Shown: positions 25,094-33,599 of the stretch, in pieces
Position numbering within the stretch: the first letter of the stretch is position 1
Layout: each line of letters begins with the position of its first letter
Assembly (NCBI GenBank): GCA_038323025.1
Contig: JBBQGL010000001.1
Location: forward strand, 39,201-103,200
Direction: 5' to 3'
Length of the DNA stretch: 64,000 nt
Source of the DNA: JAFKKF01 sp038323025
Lineage (GTDB): Bacteria; Pseudomonadota; Alphaproteobacteria; Rhizobiales; Kaistiaceae
The notes under the pieces: generated by a model
What the model saw: only the letters and a program-made list of their open reading frames with translations
Databases searched by the model: none
Told to the model about the DNA's origin: nothing
Program-made: the position numbers and the translations under genes

Positions 25094-25138
25094 CCGGACG
25101 TATCCGGTGTGGATCACGTCAGCCCACGGCTGCTCAGA

Positions 25139-25402
25139 TCAGTCGGGCGTGATTCCCTTGCAGGTCTTGCCGGTGCACGTGACCGTGCACGTGTCGCTGC
25201 CGCCCTCGCTGTTCTTGCAGGGCTTGTTGCAGCCGTAGGCACCGGAATTGTGGAAATACGATCCGCCGTCGCTGAGGCACTGCTGCTTAAGGGTATTCGG
25301 CGTGTAGGCCTTGGTGAGGATCGAAGTCCGCTCGGCGGTGGCTGGACCGCCAAGCAGGCACAACGCGACCAATCCGCCGAGGGCAAGGGTAAGGCGCTTC
25401 AT
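25139..25402 (-). CDS. secreted Cys-rich small protein, tandem copy A
   Basis: An 87-residue precursor with a Sec signal peptide (MKRLTLALGGLVALCLLGG, cleavage after A-T-A). The mature part has seven cysteines spaced as C-x5-GG-x-Y-x5-Y-G-C-x3-C-x8-C-x3-C-x4-C and ends G-I-T-P-D. It is a paralogue of the gene just upstream (25441-25716), sharing the G-G-x-Y, Y-G-C-x3-C and C-x3-C-x4-C-x-G-x-T-P pattern. Function is unknown; a disulfide-stabilised periplasmic or extracellular peptide is likely. Confidence 0.75.
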   Translation of the reverse strand: MKRLTLALGGLVALCLLGGPATAERTSILTKAYTPNTLKQQCLSDGGSYFHNSGAYGCNKPCKNSEGGSDTCTVTCTGKTCKGITPD

Positions 25403-25440
25403 GAGACATCTCCGGGATTGCAGGAAAGTCCGCGCTTACG

Positions 25441-25716
25441 CTAGCCGGGCGTCGTGCCGGTGCACTTGCTCCCCTTGCAGGTGATGTCGCATTCGCTTGG
25501 TGTCCCCTGACTGCTCATGCAGCCGCTGGAGCAGCCATAGCTGCTGCCGTCCTGGTGATACTGGCCGCCCCGATTGAGGCACATCTTCTCCATCTTGGAC
25601 GGTGAATACGAACCCCGCAGGACCTGAGTTATCGGCGCAGCCGAAGCGAACGCGCCGAGAAAAGAGATTGTGACAGCCGCTGCAAGGGCGGCGGCGGTAA
25701 AGGCTCGAACGCGCAT
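25441..25716 (-). CDS. secreted Cys-rich small protein, tandem copy B
   Basis: A 91-residue precursor. I start at MRVRAFTAAALAAAVTIS (25716), which gives a clean Sec signal peptide with cleavage after A-S-A; a longer frame to 25860 adds 48 residues without signal-like character. The mature part follows the same cysteine scheme as copy A: C-L-N-R-G-G-x-Y, S-Y-G-C-S-S-G-C, then C-D-I-T-C-K-G-S-K-C-T-G-T-T-P-G. Thirty-eight bases separate the two genes, a local duplication. No known toxin or bacteriocin signature is recognised. Confidence 0.72.
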   Translation of the reverse strand: MRVRAFTAAALAAAVTISFLGAFASAAPITQVLRGSYSPSKMEKMCLNRGGQYHQDGSSYGCSSGCMSSQGTPSECDITCKGSKCTGTTPG

Positions 25717-25891
25717 TGGCCGCTTCCTTTCGTGCCCTCGATTCGGAAGACTCGCGCCGAACCGGCTCATCCGATCGGGCATTTGGCCACCCCACGCAGG
25801 TATTCCGCAGCATATCCGCGCGTTGGTCAAGCGATGAACGCATGGCAGGACGTGCGCCATACGGTGGCGGGAGCGCTCCAGTGGCGGCGAT

Positions 25892-27043
25892 CTATTTCGT
25901 CGCGATCACTTCCACGTCGCGATTGAGGCCGGCCTCGACGGTGAAGTTGCGCTCGAAGATGTTGCCGTCGTGCTTGGCGATCGCGGTGTAGTCGCCGGCT
26001 GCGAGCACCACGGAGGGAAACGCCCCGACGCTGTCGGCGACGTTGTCGCCGGACGGCGTTACGACAGACCAGGCAGTGTCCGCGATGGCCTCGCCGCCAT
26101 GCTCGGTCACCAGCTTCAGGGTGAGCCGCGCCGCCTTCTGGTAGACGGCGGCTTCGGTCAGTTTGCCGGCTTCGACGCGGATATCGGCGCGCACGATGGC
26201 GTTGGCGTCGCCATAGCGGCAGACCACGTGGTAGGTGCCGACGGCGAGGCCGACGACCTGCCCGGCCTGGACGTGCGAGACGATGGGAGCGTGTTCCTCG
26301 GAACCGCCGTCGTCGGGAGGATAGATTTCAAAGTTGACGTCGGAGGGGGCGAGCGGCGTGTCCTTGCCGACCAGCGCCGAAAGCCGCATTCCGCCGGCAT
26401 TGAGGACCACCGAATCCGAGTTGGTCGGGCCACCGACAACGATCTTGCGGGTGACCCCGGCATGGCCGTAGGCGGCGTGCACCAGGTACACGCCCGGCAC
26501 CATGGTCAGCTTCACCGAACCGCCGTGGGCTTCGACCTCGAGCTTCAGCTTGCCGTCCGGACCGAGGGACGAACTGAAGACGCGCCAGGTCATGCCCGAT
26601 GTGATCGGGGGGCCGTCGGGTGTAAGCCGAGCCGTCAGTTCGAAGCTGGTGGGGGTCGGCGGTGTGCCCGGCGGCAGCGCGTCGGCGGCTGAACTCAGGT
26701 CTATCAGTCCCGCGTCCGGATTGGCGTCAGTTGTTGAGGCATCAGGGGGCGCGTTGATGTCGGCGGGATTGTCGATGTCACCGCCGGTGTCGTCACCCAC
26801 CGCGGCGGTGTCGCCGCCGCCATCCATGTCATCTCCGCTGCCGGCATCGGTCGCGCTGGCGGCGTTACCCCCCGCCGGGACCGTTCCCGGCGCCGGGGCG
26901 CCGTCGAGAGTCCCGCGCGGCGCGATACGCGGGATAGGGACGGCCGTCTGGGCGAGGACGCTGCCGGTCAGTCCGGAAGTCAGGACGGCGACAACCATCG
27001 CCATCACCAGCCGCCAGAATATTTGTGAACGCTGCCGCCGCAA
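25892..27043 (-). CDS. secreted protein with repeated beta-sandwich modules, function unknown
   Basis: A 383-residue exported protein. From the TTG at 27043 it opens MRRQRSQIFWRLVMAMVV, a proper signal peptide cleaved near V-L-A-Q; the ATG at 27004 would lose the basic n-region. Residues 35-130 are an Asp/Gly/Pro-rich acidic linker. Residues 135-383 hold three similar modules of about 80 residues, each ending in G-x-Y-x-V-x-x-x-Y/H-x-x, followed by a strand and V-E-A-G, resembling PEGA or carboxypeptidase-regulatory-like beta sandwiches. Probably periplasmic or surface-exposed. It is minus-strand and monocistronic by appearance. Confidence 0.75.
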   Translation of the reverse strand: MRRQRSQIFWRLVMAMVVAVLTSGLTGSVLAQTAVPIPRIAPRGTLDGAPAPGTVPAGGNAASATDAGSGDDMDGGGDTAAVGDDTGGDIDNPADINAPPDASTTDANPDAGLIDLSSAADALPPGTPPTPTSFELTARLTPDGPPITSGMTWRVFSSSLGPDGKLKLEVEAHGGSVKLTMVPGVYLVHAAYGHAGVTRKIVVGGPTNSDSVVLNAGGMRLSALVGKDTPLAPSDVNFEIYPPDDGGSEEHAPIVSHVQAGQVVGLAVGTYHVVCRYGDANAIVRADIRVEAGKLTEAAVYQKAARLTLKLVTEHGGEAIADTAWSVVTPSGDNVADSVGAFPSVVLAAGDYTAIAKHDGNIFERNFTVEAGLNRDVEVIATK

Positions 27044-27183
27044 AATCCGGGCCCTCGTGCCGATGTCGCGCGAACTTTAAGTTCAGCCGCAATTCGGTGG
27101 CAAATTCAAGGCCGGCGTGATTTGCATTCAGGGCCGGTTGCGCCAAGGTGCGCGCAGCTTCCCGTCCAGCCGAGAAAGGTGCC

Positions 27184-27762
27184 ATGCCCGACGCGCTTCA
27201 GCTTCTCAAGACCCGAAAATCCATTTCACCGTCGTTTCTCGCGTCGCCCGCGCCCGGTGCGGATGCCCTCGCGGAGATTCTGACGATCGCTTCGCGTGTG
27301 CCCGATCACGGCAAGCTGACGCCCTGGCGTTTCATCGTCTTCGAGGGCGACGCCCGGCAGCAGGCGAGCGACGCGCTTGCCGCGCTTTTCCAGAAGCAGC
27401 ACCCGGAAGCGAACGAGAAGCAGATCGCCGAAGAACGCAAACGCCTTTCCCAGGCGCCGCTGGTGATCGCGGTGGTCAGCCGGGCGGCGCCGCATCCGAA
27501 AATCCCGGAATGGGAGCAGGTGCTATCGGGCGGCAACGCCGCCATGAATATCGTGCTCGCCAGCCATGCGCTTGGCTACGCCGCGCAATGGACGACCGGC
27601 TGGATCGCCTATGACCCGGAGGCCGGCCGTATCCTCGGGCTGCAGCCGAACGAGAAGGTCATTGCCATCATCCACATCGGCACCGCGACGGTACCGCCGG
27701 TCGACCGCCCGAGACCGGCTCTCGCGGACGTGACGACCTACTGGAAACCACTGCAGACCTGA
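27184..27762 (+). CDS. nitroreductase family protein (YdjA-like)
   Basis: A 192-residue FMN-dependent oxidoreductase. The N-terminal R-K-S-I-S-P motif (T-R-K-S), the P-D-H-G-K-L-T-P-W-R-F segment near residue 42 and the L-G-Y-A-A-Q-W-T-T-G-W near 130 fit the small YdjA-type nitroreductases. The ATG at 27184 has AGAAAGG five bases upstream; a frame beginning at 27148 lacks this. It ends only seven bases before the convergent PfkB kinase gene. Physiological substrate is unknown for most of the family. Confidence 0.88.
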   Translation: MPDALQLLKTRKSISPSFLASPAPGADALAEILTIASRVPDHGKLTPWRFIVFEGDARQQASDALAALFQKQHPEANEKQIAEERKRLSQAPLVIAVVSRAAPHPKIPEWEQVLSGGNAAMNIVLASHALGYAAQWTTGWIAYDPEAGRILGLQPNEKVIAIIHIGTATVPPVDRPRPALADVTTYWKPLQT

Positions 27763-27769
27763 CAGAAAA

Positions 27770-28717
27770 TCACCGGCCGATCGCCGCCAGGGCTGCCGCG
27801 ATTTCCCGGCGCCACGGTGGATTGGCTCCGGAGCGCTGGCAACTGATCGCCGCGACATCGCCGGCGAAGGCGAGGGCCGGCTCCAGGTCCCTGGCGGTCA
27901 GCCGGGCAAGCGCCCCGGCCGATAGCAGCCCGGCCTCGTCAAGCTTCACGAGGAGCCCGGCGAGAAAACTGTCGCCCGCTCCTATGGTGTCCACGACATC
28001 GACCTGCCTTCCCGGGACCGTTACGCGCCCGCGGCGCGTGAACGTGGTTGAGCCGCGCGCGCCTTCGGTAACCGCCACCAGGCAGACGCCGCCGGCAATC
28101 CATCGGCCGGCGGCCTCTTCCGGGCTGGTTCCGGGAAGCAGAAATTCGAGGTCGCTCAGCGAAAGCCGCACGATGTCGGCCAGCGCCAGGAGACGCGCCA
28201 GGCGAGCCCGGTACGCTGCCGCATCGCGGATAAGCGTCGGGCGGCAGTTCGGGTCGAGCGAGAGGATGCGCCGGCCTTTTTCGGCAGCGAACAGTGCCTC
28301 GCATTCATCGGCGACGGGCGGATGAATGAGCGTTACCGAGCCGATGTGGATGAGCCGCACCTCCGTTCCAGGGGGCGCGGAGGCGGCGCGTGTCCACGAC
28401 CGCCCGGCGGTGCCGTCGTCGTAGAACGCATATTGCGGTTCGCCTTCGCCAAGCCTGACGAAGCCGAGGGTGGTCTCGCGATCGAGCCGCGCCACGTATT
28501 TCGTCGAGACGCCGGATTCGGCCAGGCCGGCGATGAGCATGTCGCCGAACAGGTCGGTGGAGATCCCGCCCATGAACCCGGCATCGGCGCCGAGCCGGCC
28601 GAGCGCCACGGCCAGGTTGCAGCACGAGCCGCCGATCGCCGGCACGTAGGCCTCGCGTCCATCGATCGAGCGTGTGGGTATCCAGTCGATCAGGGCGTCG
28701 CCGCAGGCGAGCAGCAT
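27770..28717 (-). CDS. PfkB-family sugar kinase (fructokinase-like)
   Basis: A 315-residue carbohydrate kinase, read from MLLACGDALIDWIP at 28717, which has GGAG eight bases upstream. PfkB signature 1 appears as G-G-S-C-C-N-L-A-V-A-L-G-R-L-G-A near residue 33, and signature 2 as D-T-I-G-A-G-D-S-F near residue 250, with the last Asp as catalytic base. Fructokinase is the closest fit. It is separated by one base from the acoC-like gene upstream, so it belongs to the same operon; a sugar kinase with a 2-oxo acid or acetoin dehydrogenase is unusual. Confidence 0.87.
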   Translation of the reverse strand: MLLACGDALIDWIPTRSIDGREAYVPAIGGSCCNLAVALGRLGADAGFMGGISTDLFGDMLIAGLAESGVSTKYVARLDRETTLGFVRLGEGEPQYAFYDDGTAGRSWTRAASAPPGTEVRLIHIGSVTLIHPPVADECEALFAAEKGRRILSLDPNCRPTLIRDAAAYRARLARLLALADIVRLSLSDLEFLLPGTSPEEAAGRWIAGGVCLVAVTEGARGSTTFTRRGRVTVPGRQVDVVDTIGAGDSFLAGLLVKLDEAGLLSAGALARLTARDLEPALAFAGDVAAISCQRSGANPPWRREIAAALAAIGR

Positions 28718-28718
28718 G

Positions 28719-29990
28719 TTATTCGCTCCGGATGGTTTCCCGGATGAGGCGGATGGCCTCGCGCGGCATCTCTGTATAGGGCATGTGCCCGGCACCGCGG
28801 AAACGGTGCAGCGCAAAAACGGCCGGCAGTGCGTCGGTGGTGGTGAAGGGCAAGACGCGATCGTGGTCGCCCCAGATGATCCGCACCGGAATCCCTGCCG
28901 CTGCCAGCGCGTCAAGGTCCAGCACCTGCTGGCGCCCGTCCTGAAACACGGCAGCGAGGGCCCGGCCAAGTGCCTCGCGATGCAGCGGGTCGCCGCGCGT
29001 GCGGGCGAGCAGCGCGGGCAGATGGTGCGGGACGCGGGCGCCGGGCCCGAAGAACTCGCCGATCAGTTCGGCGATCTCCGCTTCGTGCTCGGCCCTGGCG
29101 AAGTCCGTGATCAACAGCCGGTTGATCTCGGGCCCGAAGCCCGCCGGCGCGAACAGGGTGAGGCTGGCTACCCGCGTCGGCCGGGTCAGCGCCAGCGAAG
29201 CGCCGACGCCACCGCCCATGGAATGTCCGACCAGGTGCACCCGGTCGATGTTGGCGGCGTCCAGCGTCGCGGCGACGGCCACCGCCATATCGGCGAAGCC
29301 GGCGGCTCGATGCGCGACCGAGCGCCCATGGCCGGGAAGATCGAAGGCGATCGTCGGCCGGTGCAAGGCGAGTGTGTTCTGGATATTCGTCCACGTATCG
29401 AGGCTGCCGCCGAAGCCGTGGAGGAACGCGACCGGCAGGCCCGGTCCGTTGCCGCGCAGGACGAAATGAAGCATGCCCTCGGCGGGTCCGGCCGGCGATT
29501 TTTCGCTTTCGGCATGGGCGCGAACATCCATGCCCTGGCGGCGGCCATTCGGCCCGCTCCCGGTCACATCCGCGAGTTCCACGCCCAGCCGTTCTGCCAG
29601 CCGCCGCGCGGCCGGTGAAGCCGGGACCCGGCCAAACACGACATTCGCCGGTGGTGGCTTCAGCGGCATGTCCAGGTCGGCAGCGGCCGCTTTGACCAGG
29701 GCAAACTCGGCGCTGCCCTGTTCAACGGACTTGGACGCCGTGTCGCCCACGCCGCCCGTCAGTCGCGCCACGGGTTTGCCGACGGGGACCACCGCACCCA
29801 CCGGCGCGAGGATCTCTTCGATCGTGCCATCGGCGAGCGCCGGCATTTCGACCGTGGTCTTGTCGGTCTCGATCTCGGCGATCACGTCGCCGCGCCGGAA
29901 CGGCTTGCCCGGATGGACCAGCCAGGCGCGGACAGTGCCTGCCTCCATGGTCTCGCCGAGGCGTGGCATCAGGATGAGGTCGCCGCTCAT
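28719..29990 (-). CDS. acoC: acetoin-dehydrogenase-type E2 with alpha/beta-hydrolase domain (AcoC-like)
   Basis: A 423-residue acyltransferase component. Residues 3-78 are a lipoyl domain with the lipoylated Lys44 in E-T-D-K-T-T; 118-150 an E3/E1-binding domain (A-S-P-A-A-R-R-L-A-E-R-L-G); 172-423 an alpha/beta-hydrolase fold with Ser257 in G-H-S-M-G-G, an Asp in W-G-D-H-D and His in G-A-G-H-M-P. The hydrolase fold in place of the CAT catalytic domain is the hallmark of AcoC of acetoin dehydrogenase. Its ATG overlaps the acoB-like stop by four bases. Confidence 0.9.
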   Translation of the reverse strand: MSGDLILMPRLGETMEAGTVRAWLVHPGKPFRRGDVIAEIETDKTTVEMPALADGTIEEILAPVGAVVPVGKPVARLTGGVGDTASKSVEQGSAEFALVKAAAADLDMPLKPPPANVVFGRVPASPAARRLAERLGVELADVTGSGPNGRRQGMDVRAHAESEKSPAGPAEGMLHFVLRGNGPGLPVAFLHGFGGSLDTWTNIQNTLALHRPTIAFDLPGHGRSVAHRAAGFADMAVAVAATLDAANIDRVHLVGHSMGGGVGASLALTRPTRVASLTLFAPAGFGPEINRLLITDFARAEHEAEIAELIGEFFGPGARVPHHLPALLARTRGDPLHREALGRALAAVFQDGRQQVLDLDALAAAGIPVRIIWGDHDRVLPFTTTDALPAVFALHRFRGAGHMPYTEMPREAIRLIRETIRSE

Positions 29991-30961
29991 CGCCGCAGGA
30001 TCTTCCGCGCCGTGGCGACGATGCGTTCTACCGACGGAATCGAGGCCGCCTCGAGCGCCGGCGATACCGGCACCGGCACGTCTTCCGCCGCCAGGCGGAT
30101 CGGCGGCTCCTCGAGATAGGAAAAAGCCCCCTCGGTGATGACGGCCGACAGTTCGCCGGCGACACCCCCGGTCAGATGTCCTTCCGAAACGATCAGGGCG
30201 CGGCCGGTCTTGCGCACGCTCGCTACGACCGTCTCGCGGTCGAGCGGATTGAGCGTGCGCAGGTCGATGACCTCCGCGTCCATTCCTTCGCCGCCTAACT
30301 GTTCCGCCGCTTCGAGGCAGAAATGGATCATGCGGCTGTAGCTGACGATAGTGAGCTGGCTGCCGGGCCGGCGGATGATCGCCTTCCCCCAGTGCACCGG
30401 CGCCGACTTGTCGAGGTCGCCGGTCCGCGCGTACAGCGACTTGTGCTCGAGGAACACCACCGGATCAGGCAGCGTCAGCGCGTGGCGGAGAAGCAGGTAG
30501 GCGTCCGTGACCGTGCCGGGCATCGCCAGCCGCAGGCCCGGGATGTGCATGATCCAGGCTTCCAGCGATTGCGAATGCTGCGCGCCGGCCGAGCGTCCCG
30601 TTCCGCCCTGCGCGCGCAAGATCATGGGCACGCCCGTCTGACCGCCGAACATGTAGCGGATCTTGGCCGCCTGGTTGGCAATCTGATCCATCGCCACGCC
30701 CAGGAAGTCGACGTACATCAGTTCCGCGACGGGCCGCAGTCCGGTCATCGCCGCGCCGACCGCCATTCCGACGAAGCCGGCCTCCGAGATAGGTGTGTCG
30801 ATCACCCGCCGCGCGCCGAACTCTGCCAGCATGCCTTTGCTGACCGCATAGGCGCCGCCGTAGGCGCCAACCTCTTCGCCCAGCAGCACGATGCTCGGGT
30901 CGGCGCGCATGGCATCGGAGAGCGCCTCGCGCAGGGCGTCGCGATAGGTGGATTCAACCAT
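29987..30961 (-). CDS. acoB: thiamine-dependent dehydrogenase E1 beta subunit (AcoB-like)
   Basis: A 324-residue transketolase-like beta subunit that pairs with the E1 alpha subunit to decarboxylate a 2-oxo acid or cleave acetoin. Landmarks: L-L-G-E-E-V-G-A-Y-G-G near residue 26, D-T-P-I-S-E-A-G-F-V-G near 56, and R-A-Q-G-G-T-G near 117. The C-terminal transketolase domain starts near residue 200 with I-V-S-Y-S-R-M. PDH and acetoin versions are not distinguishable by eye; the AcoC-type E2 favours acetoin. ATGA overlap with the next gene. Confidence 0.9.
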   Translation of the reverse strand: MVESTYRDALREALSDAMRADPSIVLLGEEVGAYGGAYAVSKGMLAEFGARRVIDTPISEAGFVGMAVGAAMTGLRPVAELMYVDFLGVAMDQIANQAAKIRYMFGGQTGVPMILRAQGGTGRSAGAQHSQSLEAWIMHIPGLRLAMPGTVTDAYLLLRHALTLPDPVVFLEHKSLYARTGDLDKSAPVHWGKAIIRRPGSQLTIVSYSRMIHFCLEAAEQLGGEGMDAEVIDLRTLNPLDRETVVASVRKTGRALIVSEGHLTGGVAGELSAVITEGAFSYLEEPPIRLAAEDVPVPVSPALEAASIPSVERIVATARKILRR

Positions 30962-30963
30962 GA

Positions 30964-31977
30964 TCAGCTGGCCAGCGCGGCGTCGATGCGCCCGTCGACC
31001 GGCGCGGGGGGCGCCTCGCCGGGGCCGTACACGTCGGTGTAAAGCGCGGCGAGGGGTGTCCTGGCAGCGGCGATCGCAAATTCGACAGCGGCGTTCATTT
31101 CCGCGGCAACCTCGTTGTCGATGACGGCAAAGTCTCCCTCAACCGCTTCGCCGTGGTCGACCAGCCGCCGCTTCTGGAAGGCAACGGCGTCGCGGAGCGC
31201 CCGCTGCTCGATCTCTTCCGCCTCCTCGCGATAGGGGCTCTTGTCCTTTCGCGCATGGCCGTGGAAGCGATAGCAGTCGACGATGAGGAATCCCGGCGAG
31301 CCGCGTCGGGCGCCCGCGATCAGCTCCGAGGCCCGAGCCTCCACTTCTTCCACGTCGGCGCCGTTGGCGCGCTTGCCGGCGAGCCCGAACGTCTCGGCGC
31401 GGGCTTCGAAATCGAGCCGGGCTGAGGCGCGGTCGATGCGGGTGCCCATGCCGTACTGGTTGTTGATGCAGACGAACAACGCCGGCAGCTTCCACAGCGC
31501 CGCCATGTTCATAGACTCGTAGATCACGCCCTGCTGCATGGCGCCGTCGCCGAAGAACGCTACGGCGACGCTGTCTTCGCCGAGCGTCTTGGCCGAAAGC
31601 GCCGCGCCGATTGCAGTCGGAACGCCGCCGCCGACGATGGCGTTGGCGCCGAGCGAGCCGAGATCCATTCCGGCGATGTGCATGGAGCCGCCTTTCCCCC
31701 CGCAGTAGCCGTCGGCGGCGCCTGCGATTTCCGCCATCATGCGCTTCGGGTCGGCACCACGCGCAAGGAAGATCGAATGGCCACGGTGGTGGCTGGTGAA
31801 GCGGTCACCGCGCGCCATGGCTTCGGCGACACCCACTGCAGGCGCTTCCTCGCCGATGGAAAGATGTAGCATTGAGCCGGCGCTACCGCCGCGCACGAAC
31901 AGTTCGCCTACGCGATCCTCGAAGGTGCGGCAGCGGAGCATCTGGCGATAGAGATAGAGTCCGCGCGTGTTCTTCAT
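30964..31977 (-). CDS. acoA: thiamine-dependent dehydrogenase E1 alpha subunit (AcoA-like)
   Basis: A 337-residue alpha subunit with the thiamine-diphosphate motif G-D-G-A-M-Q-Q-G at 143-150 closed by I-N-N-Q-Y near 171. The activation loop Y-R-F-H-G-H-A-R-K-D near residue 235 and H-H-R-G-H near 63 are standard. It is the first gene of the four-gene minus-strand operon acoA-acoB-acoC-pfkB-like. No E3 (dihydrolipoyl dehydrogenase) gene is present, so E3 must be borrowed from another complex. No acoR or acoX neighbour is seen. Confidence 0.9.
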   Translation of the reverse strand: MKNTRGLYLYRQMLRCRTFEDRVGELFVRGGSAGSMLHLSIGEEAPAVGVAEAMARGDRFTSHHRGHSIFLARGADPKRMMAEIAGAADGYCGGKGGSMHIAGMDLGSLGANAIVGGGVPTAIGAALSAKTLGEDSVAVAFFGDGAMQQGVIYESMNMAALWKLPALFVCINNQYGMGTRIDRASARLDFEARAETFGLAGKRANGADVEEVEARASELIAGARRGSPGFLIVDCYRFHGHARKDKSPYREEAEEIEQRALRDAVAFQKRRLVDHGEAVEGDFAVIDNEVAAEMNAAVEFAIAAARTPLAALYTDVYGPGEAPPAPVDGRIDAALAS

Positions 31978-32077
31978 ATTTAGCGTCGCTTCTCCGGCCG
32001 TAGGCGCCGAAACGTGCGCCTTCGCCCGGCGGGAGGACTAGCCCCCGGCCGTCCCCACTGCAACCCGGCTCAGGAAT

Positions 32078-32353
32078 TCAGTTGGCGAAGCGAACCGCGA
32101 GCGTGCGTCCGCTGTGACGCGTAACCACGCATTGCCGCGGCGGCGAGCCGTCATCAAAGACCAGCTCGAAGGAATCAGGGATGCCGATCGGCACGTCGAG
32201 CTGAAGCCGGGCGCCGGTCTCCGAGATGTCACGCACCACGCAGCTGTAGGAGGACGACAGGTGGTTGAAGACGATTCGCGCGCCCTTCAACACGCGATGC
32301 CGGTGCGCTCGCGGAAGATGGTCATGGGGAGCAGGCTGCAGCATCTTCCTCAT
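32078..32353 (-). CDS. small PilZ-domain protein
   Basis: A 91-residue single-domain protein. The PilZ core is visible as R-H-R-V-L-K-G-A-R-I-V-F-N near residue 18, followed by S-C-V-V-R-D-I-S-E-T-G-A-R-L (the D-x-S-x-x-G motif) near residue 44. Rhizobia encode many such one-domain PilZ proteins; some bind cyclic-di-GMP, but the classic R-x-x-x-R is only partly kept here. The start is uncertain between ATGs at 32353 and 32344, as neither has a good ribosome site. Divergent from the DUF2336 gene 103 bases away. Confidence 0.75.
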   Translation of the reverse strand: MRKMLQPAPHDHLPRAHRHRVLKGARIVFNHLSSSYSCVVRDISETGARLQLDVPIGIPDSFELVFDDGSPPRQCVVTRHSGRTLAVRFAN

Positions 32354-32456
32354 GTAAGCGCCGATTGTGGCGGCCGCCGCCGGTTGGCCGGGGATTTCCG
32401 ACAAGCTGAAAATCATGGTGAACGGATCGTTAACCCAACGCTGGCAGCATTCGGGC

Positions 32457-33599
32457 ATGGATGTTCGTGAGTTTCTGCACTGGCTGGAAAGCGCGTCTCC
32501 GGCCGGCCGGTCCGAGGCGGCCGAATCACTCGCCCGCGCCTGGCTTTCGGGCGAAGCCGACGATGAAACGCGGAGCGGCCTCGAGGCGACGCTAACGCTC
32601 TTTCTCGACGATGCGGCACCGGAAGTCCGCCTTGCCCTGGCGCAGACGCTGGCCGACAGCCGGATCGCGCCCCGCCATATCATCCTCGGCCTTGCTGCGG
32701 ATCAGGCCGAAATCGCCTGCCTGGTACTCTCACGTTCGCCGGTCTTCATCGACGCGGAACTGGTCGATATTGTCGCGGCCGCCGCCGAGCCTCTGCAGAC
32801 AGCCATCGCGACGCGCCCGCGGGTCTCCAGCGCGGTTGCCGCCGCCGTCGCCGAAGTCGGCGAGGAGCGGGCCTGCCGCGCGCTCATCGACAATCCCGGC
32901 GCCGAGATCGCCCGGATCAGCCTCCGCCGCATGGCGGAGCGCTTCGGCGACGATGCGGCGATGCGGGAACGCCTGCTGGCGAGGCCAAATCTCCCGCCGG
33001 ATATCCGGCACATGTTGATCCGCCGGCTCAGCGATGCGCTCACCGATTTCGTCGTCGACAAGGCCTGGGTACCGGAGTCGCGCGCACGCATGGTGACGCG
33101 CGACGCCTGCGACCGTGCGACTGTGGCGATCGCGGCGGAGACGGAGACCGCCGAGCTTCCCGCGCTGGTCGAGCATCTCCGGGTCACAGGACAGCTCAAT
33201 ACGGCATTGCTTCTGCGCGCGGTCTGCGCCGGCAATATCGGCCTCTTCGAAACGGCCTTGTCGGTGCTGGCGCGCGTTCCCGCCGCCCGCGTGGCGAGCC
33301 TGGTCAGGGCAGGCCGGATCAATGCGCTGCGCTCGGTCTATACCCGCGCCCGGCTGCCGGCGTCGGCATTCGTCGCTTTCGCGGCGGCGATCGAGGCCTG
33401 CCGCGGTATCGCCGAGAACGGCGGGCCGCGCGACCGCTATAGCTTCACCTGCCACATGGTGGAGAGCGTGCTTGCCCGCTATCGCGACATCAGCGCCGGC
33501 GAGGCCAACGAGCTTGCCTCGATGCTGCGCCGCTTCGCCGCCGATCAGGCGCGCGACGCCGCCCGCGACTTCGCCCGCGACGCCATCGCCGCGGCCTAG
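32457..33599 (+). CDS. DUF2336 alpha-helical repeat protein
   Basis: A 380-residue, almost all-helical and Ala-rich cytoplasmic protein. The N-terminus M-D-V-R-E-F-L-x-W-L-E-S-A and the repeated H-E-A-T-like helices (V-R-L-A-L-A-Q-T-L-A-D, I-S-L-R-R-M-A-E-R-F) are as in the DUF2336 family of alphaproteobacteria; the C-terminal half contains C-R-G-I-A and ends in a highly charged A-R-D-A-A-R-D-F-A-R-D helix. Its role is unknown; pairing with a PilZ gene hints at signalling. Its stop overlaps the convergent nadK stop by four bases. Confidence 0.78.
   Translation: MDVREFLHWLESASPAGRSEAAESLARAWLSGEADDETRSGLEATLTLFLDDAAPEVRLALAQTLADSRIAPRHIILGLAADQAEIACLVLSRSPVFIDAELVDIVAAAAEPLQTAIATRPRVSSAVAAAVAEVGEERACRALIDNPGAEIARISLRRMAERFGDDAAMRERLLARPNLPPDIRHMLIRRLSDALTDFVVDKAWVPESRARMVTRDACDRATVAIAAETETAELPALVEHLRVTGQLNTALLLRAVCAGNIGLFETALSVLARVPAARVASLVRAGRINALRSVYTRARLPASAFVAFAAAIEACRGIAENGGPRDRYSFTCHMVESVLARYRDISAGEANELASMLRRFAADQARDAARDFARDAIAAA

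Noticed and set aside
25094..25138. CCGGA-CGTA-TCCGG stem after the dapB-like gene as a terminator
   Set aside because: Only five base pairs and no T-tract; too weak to call.
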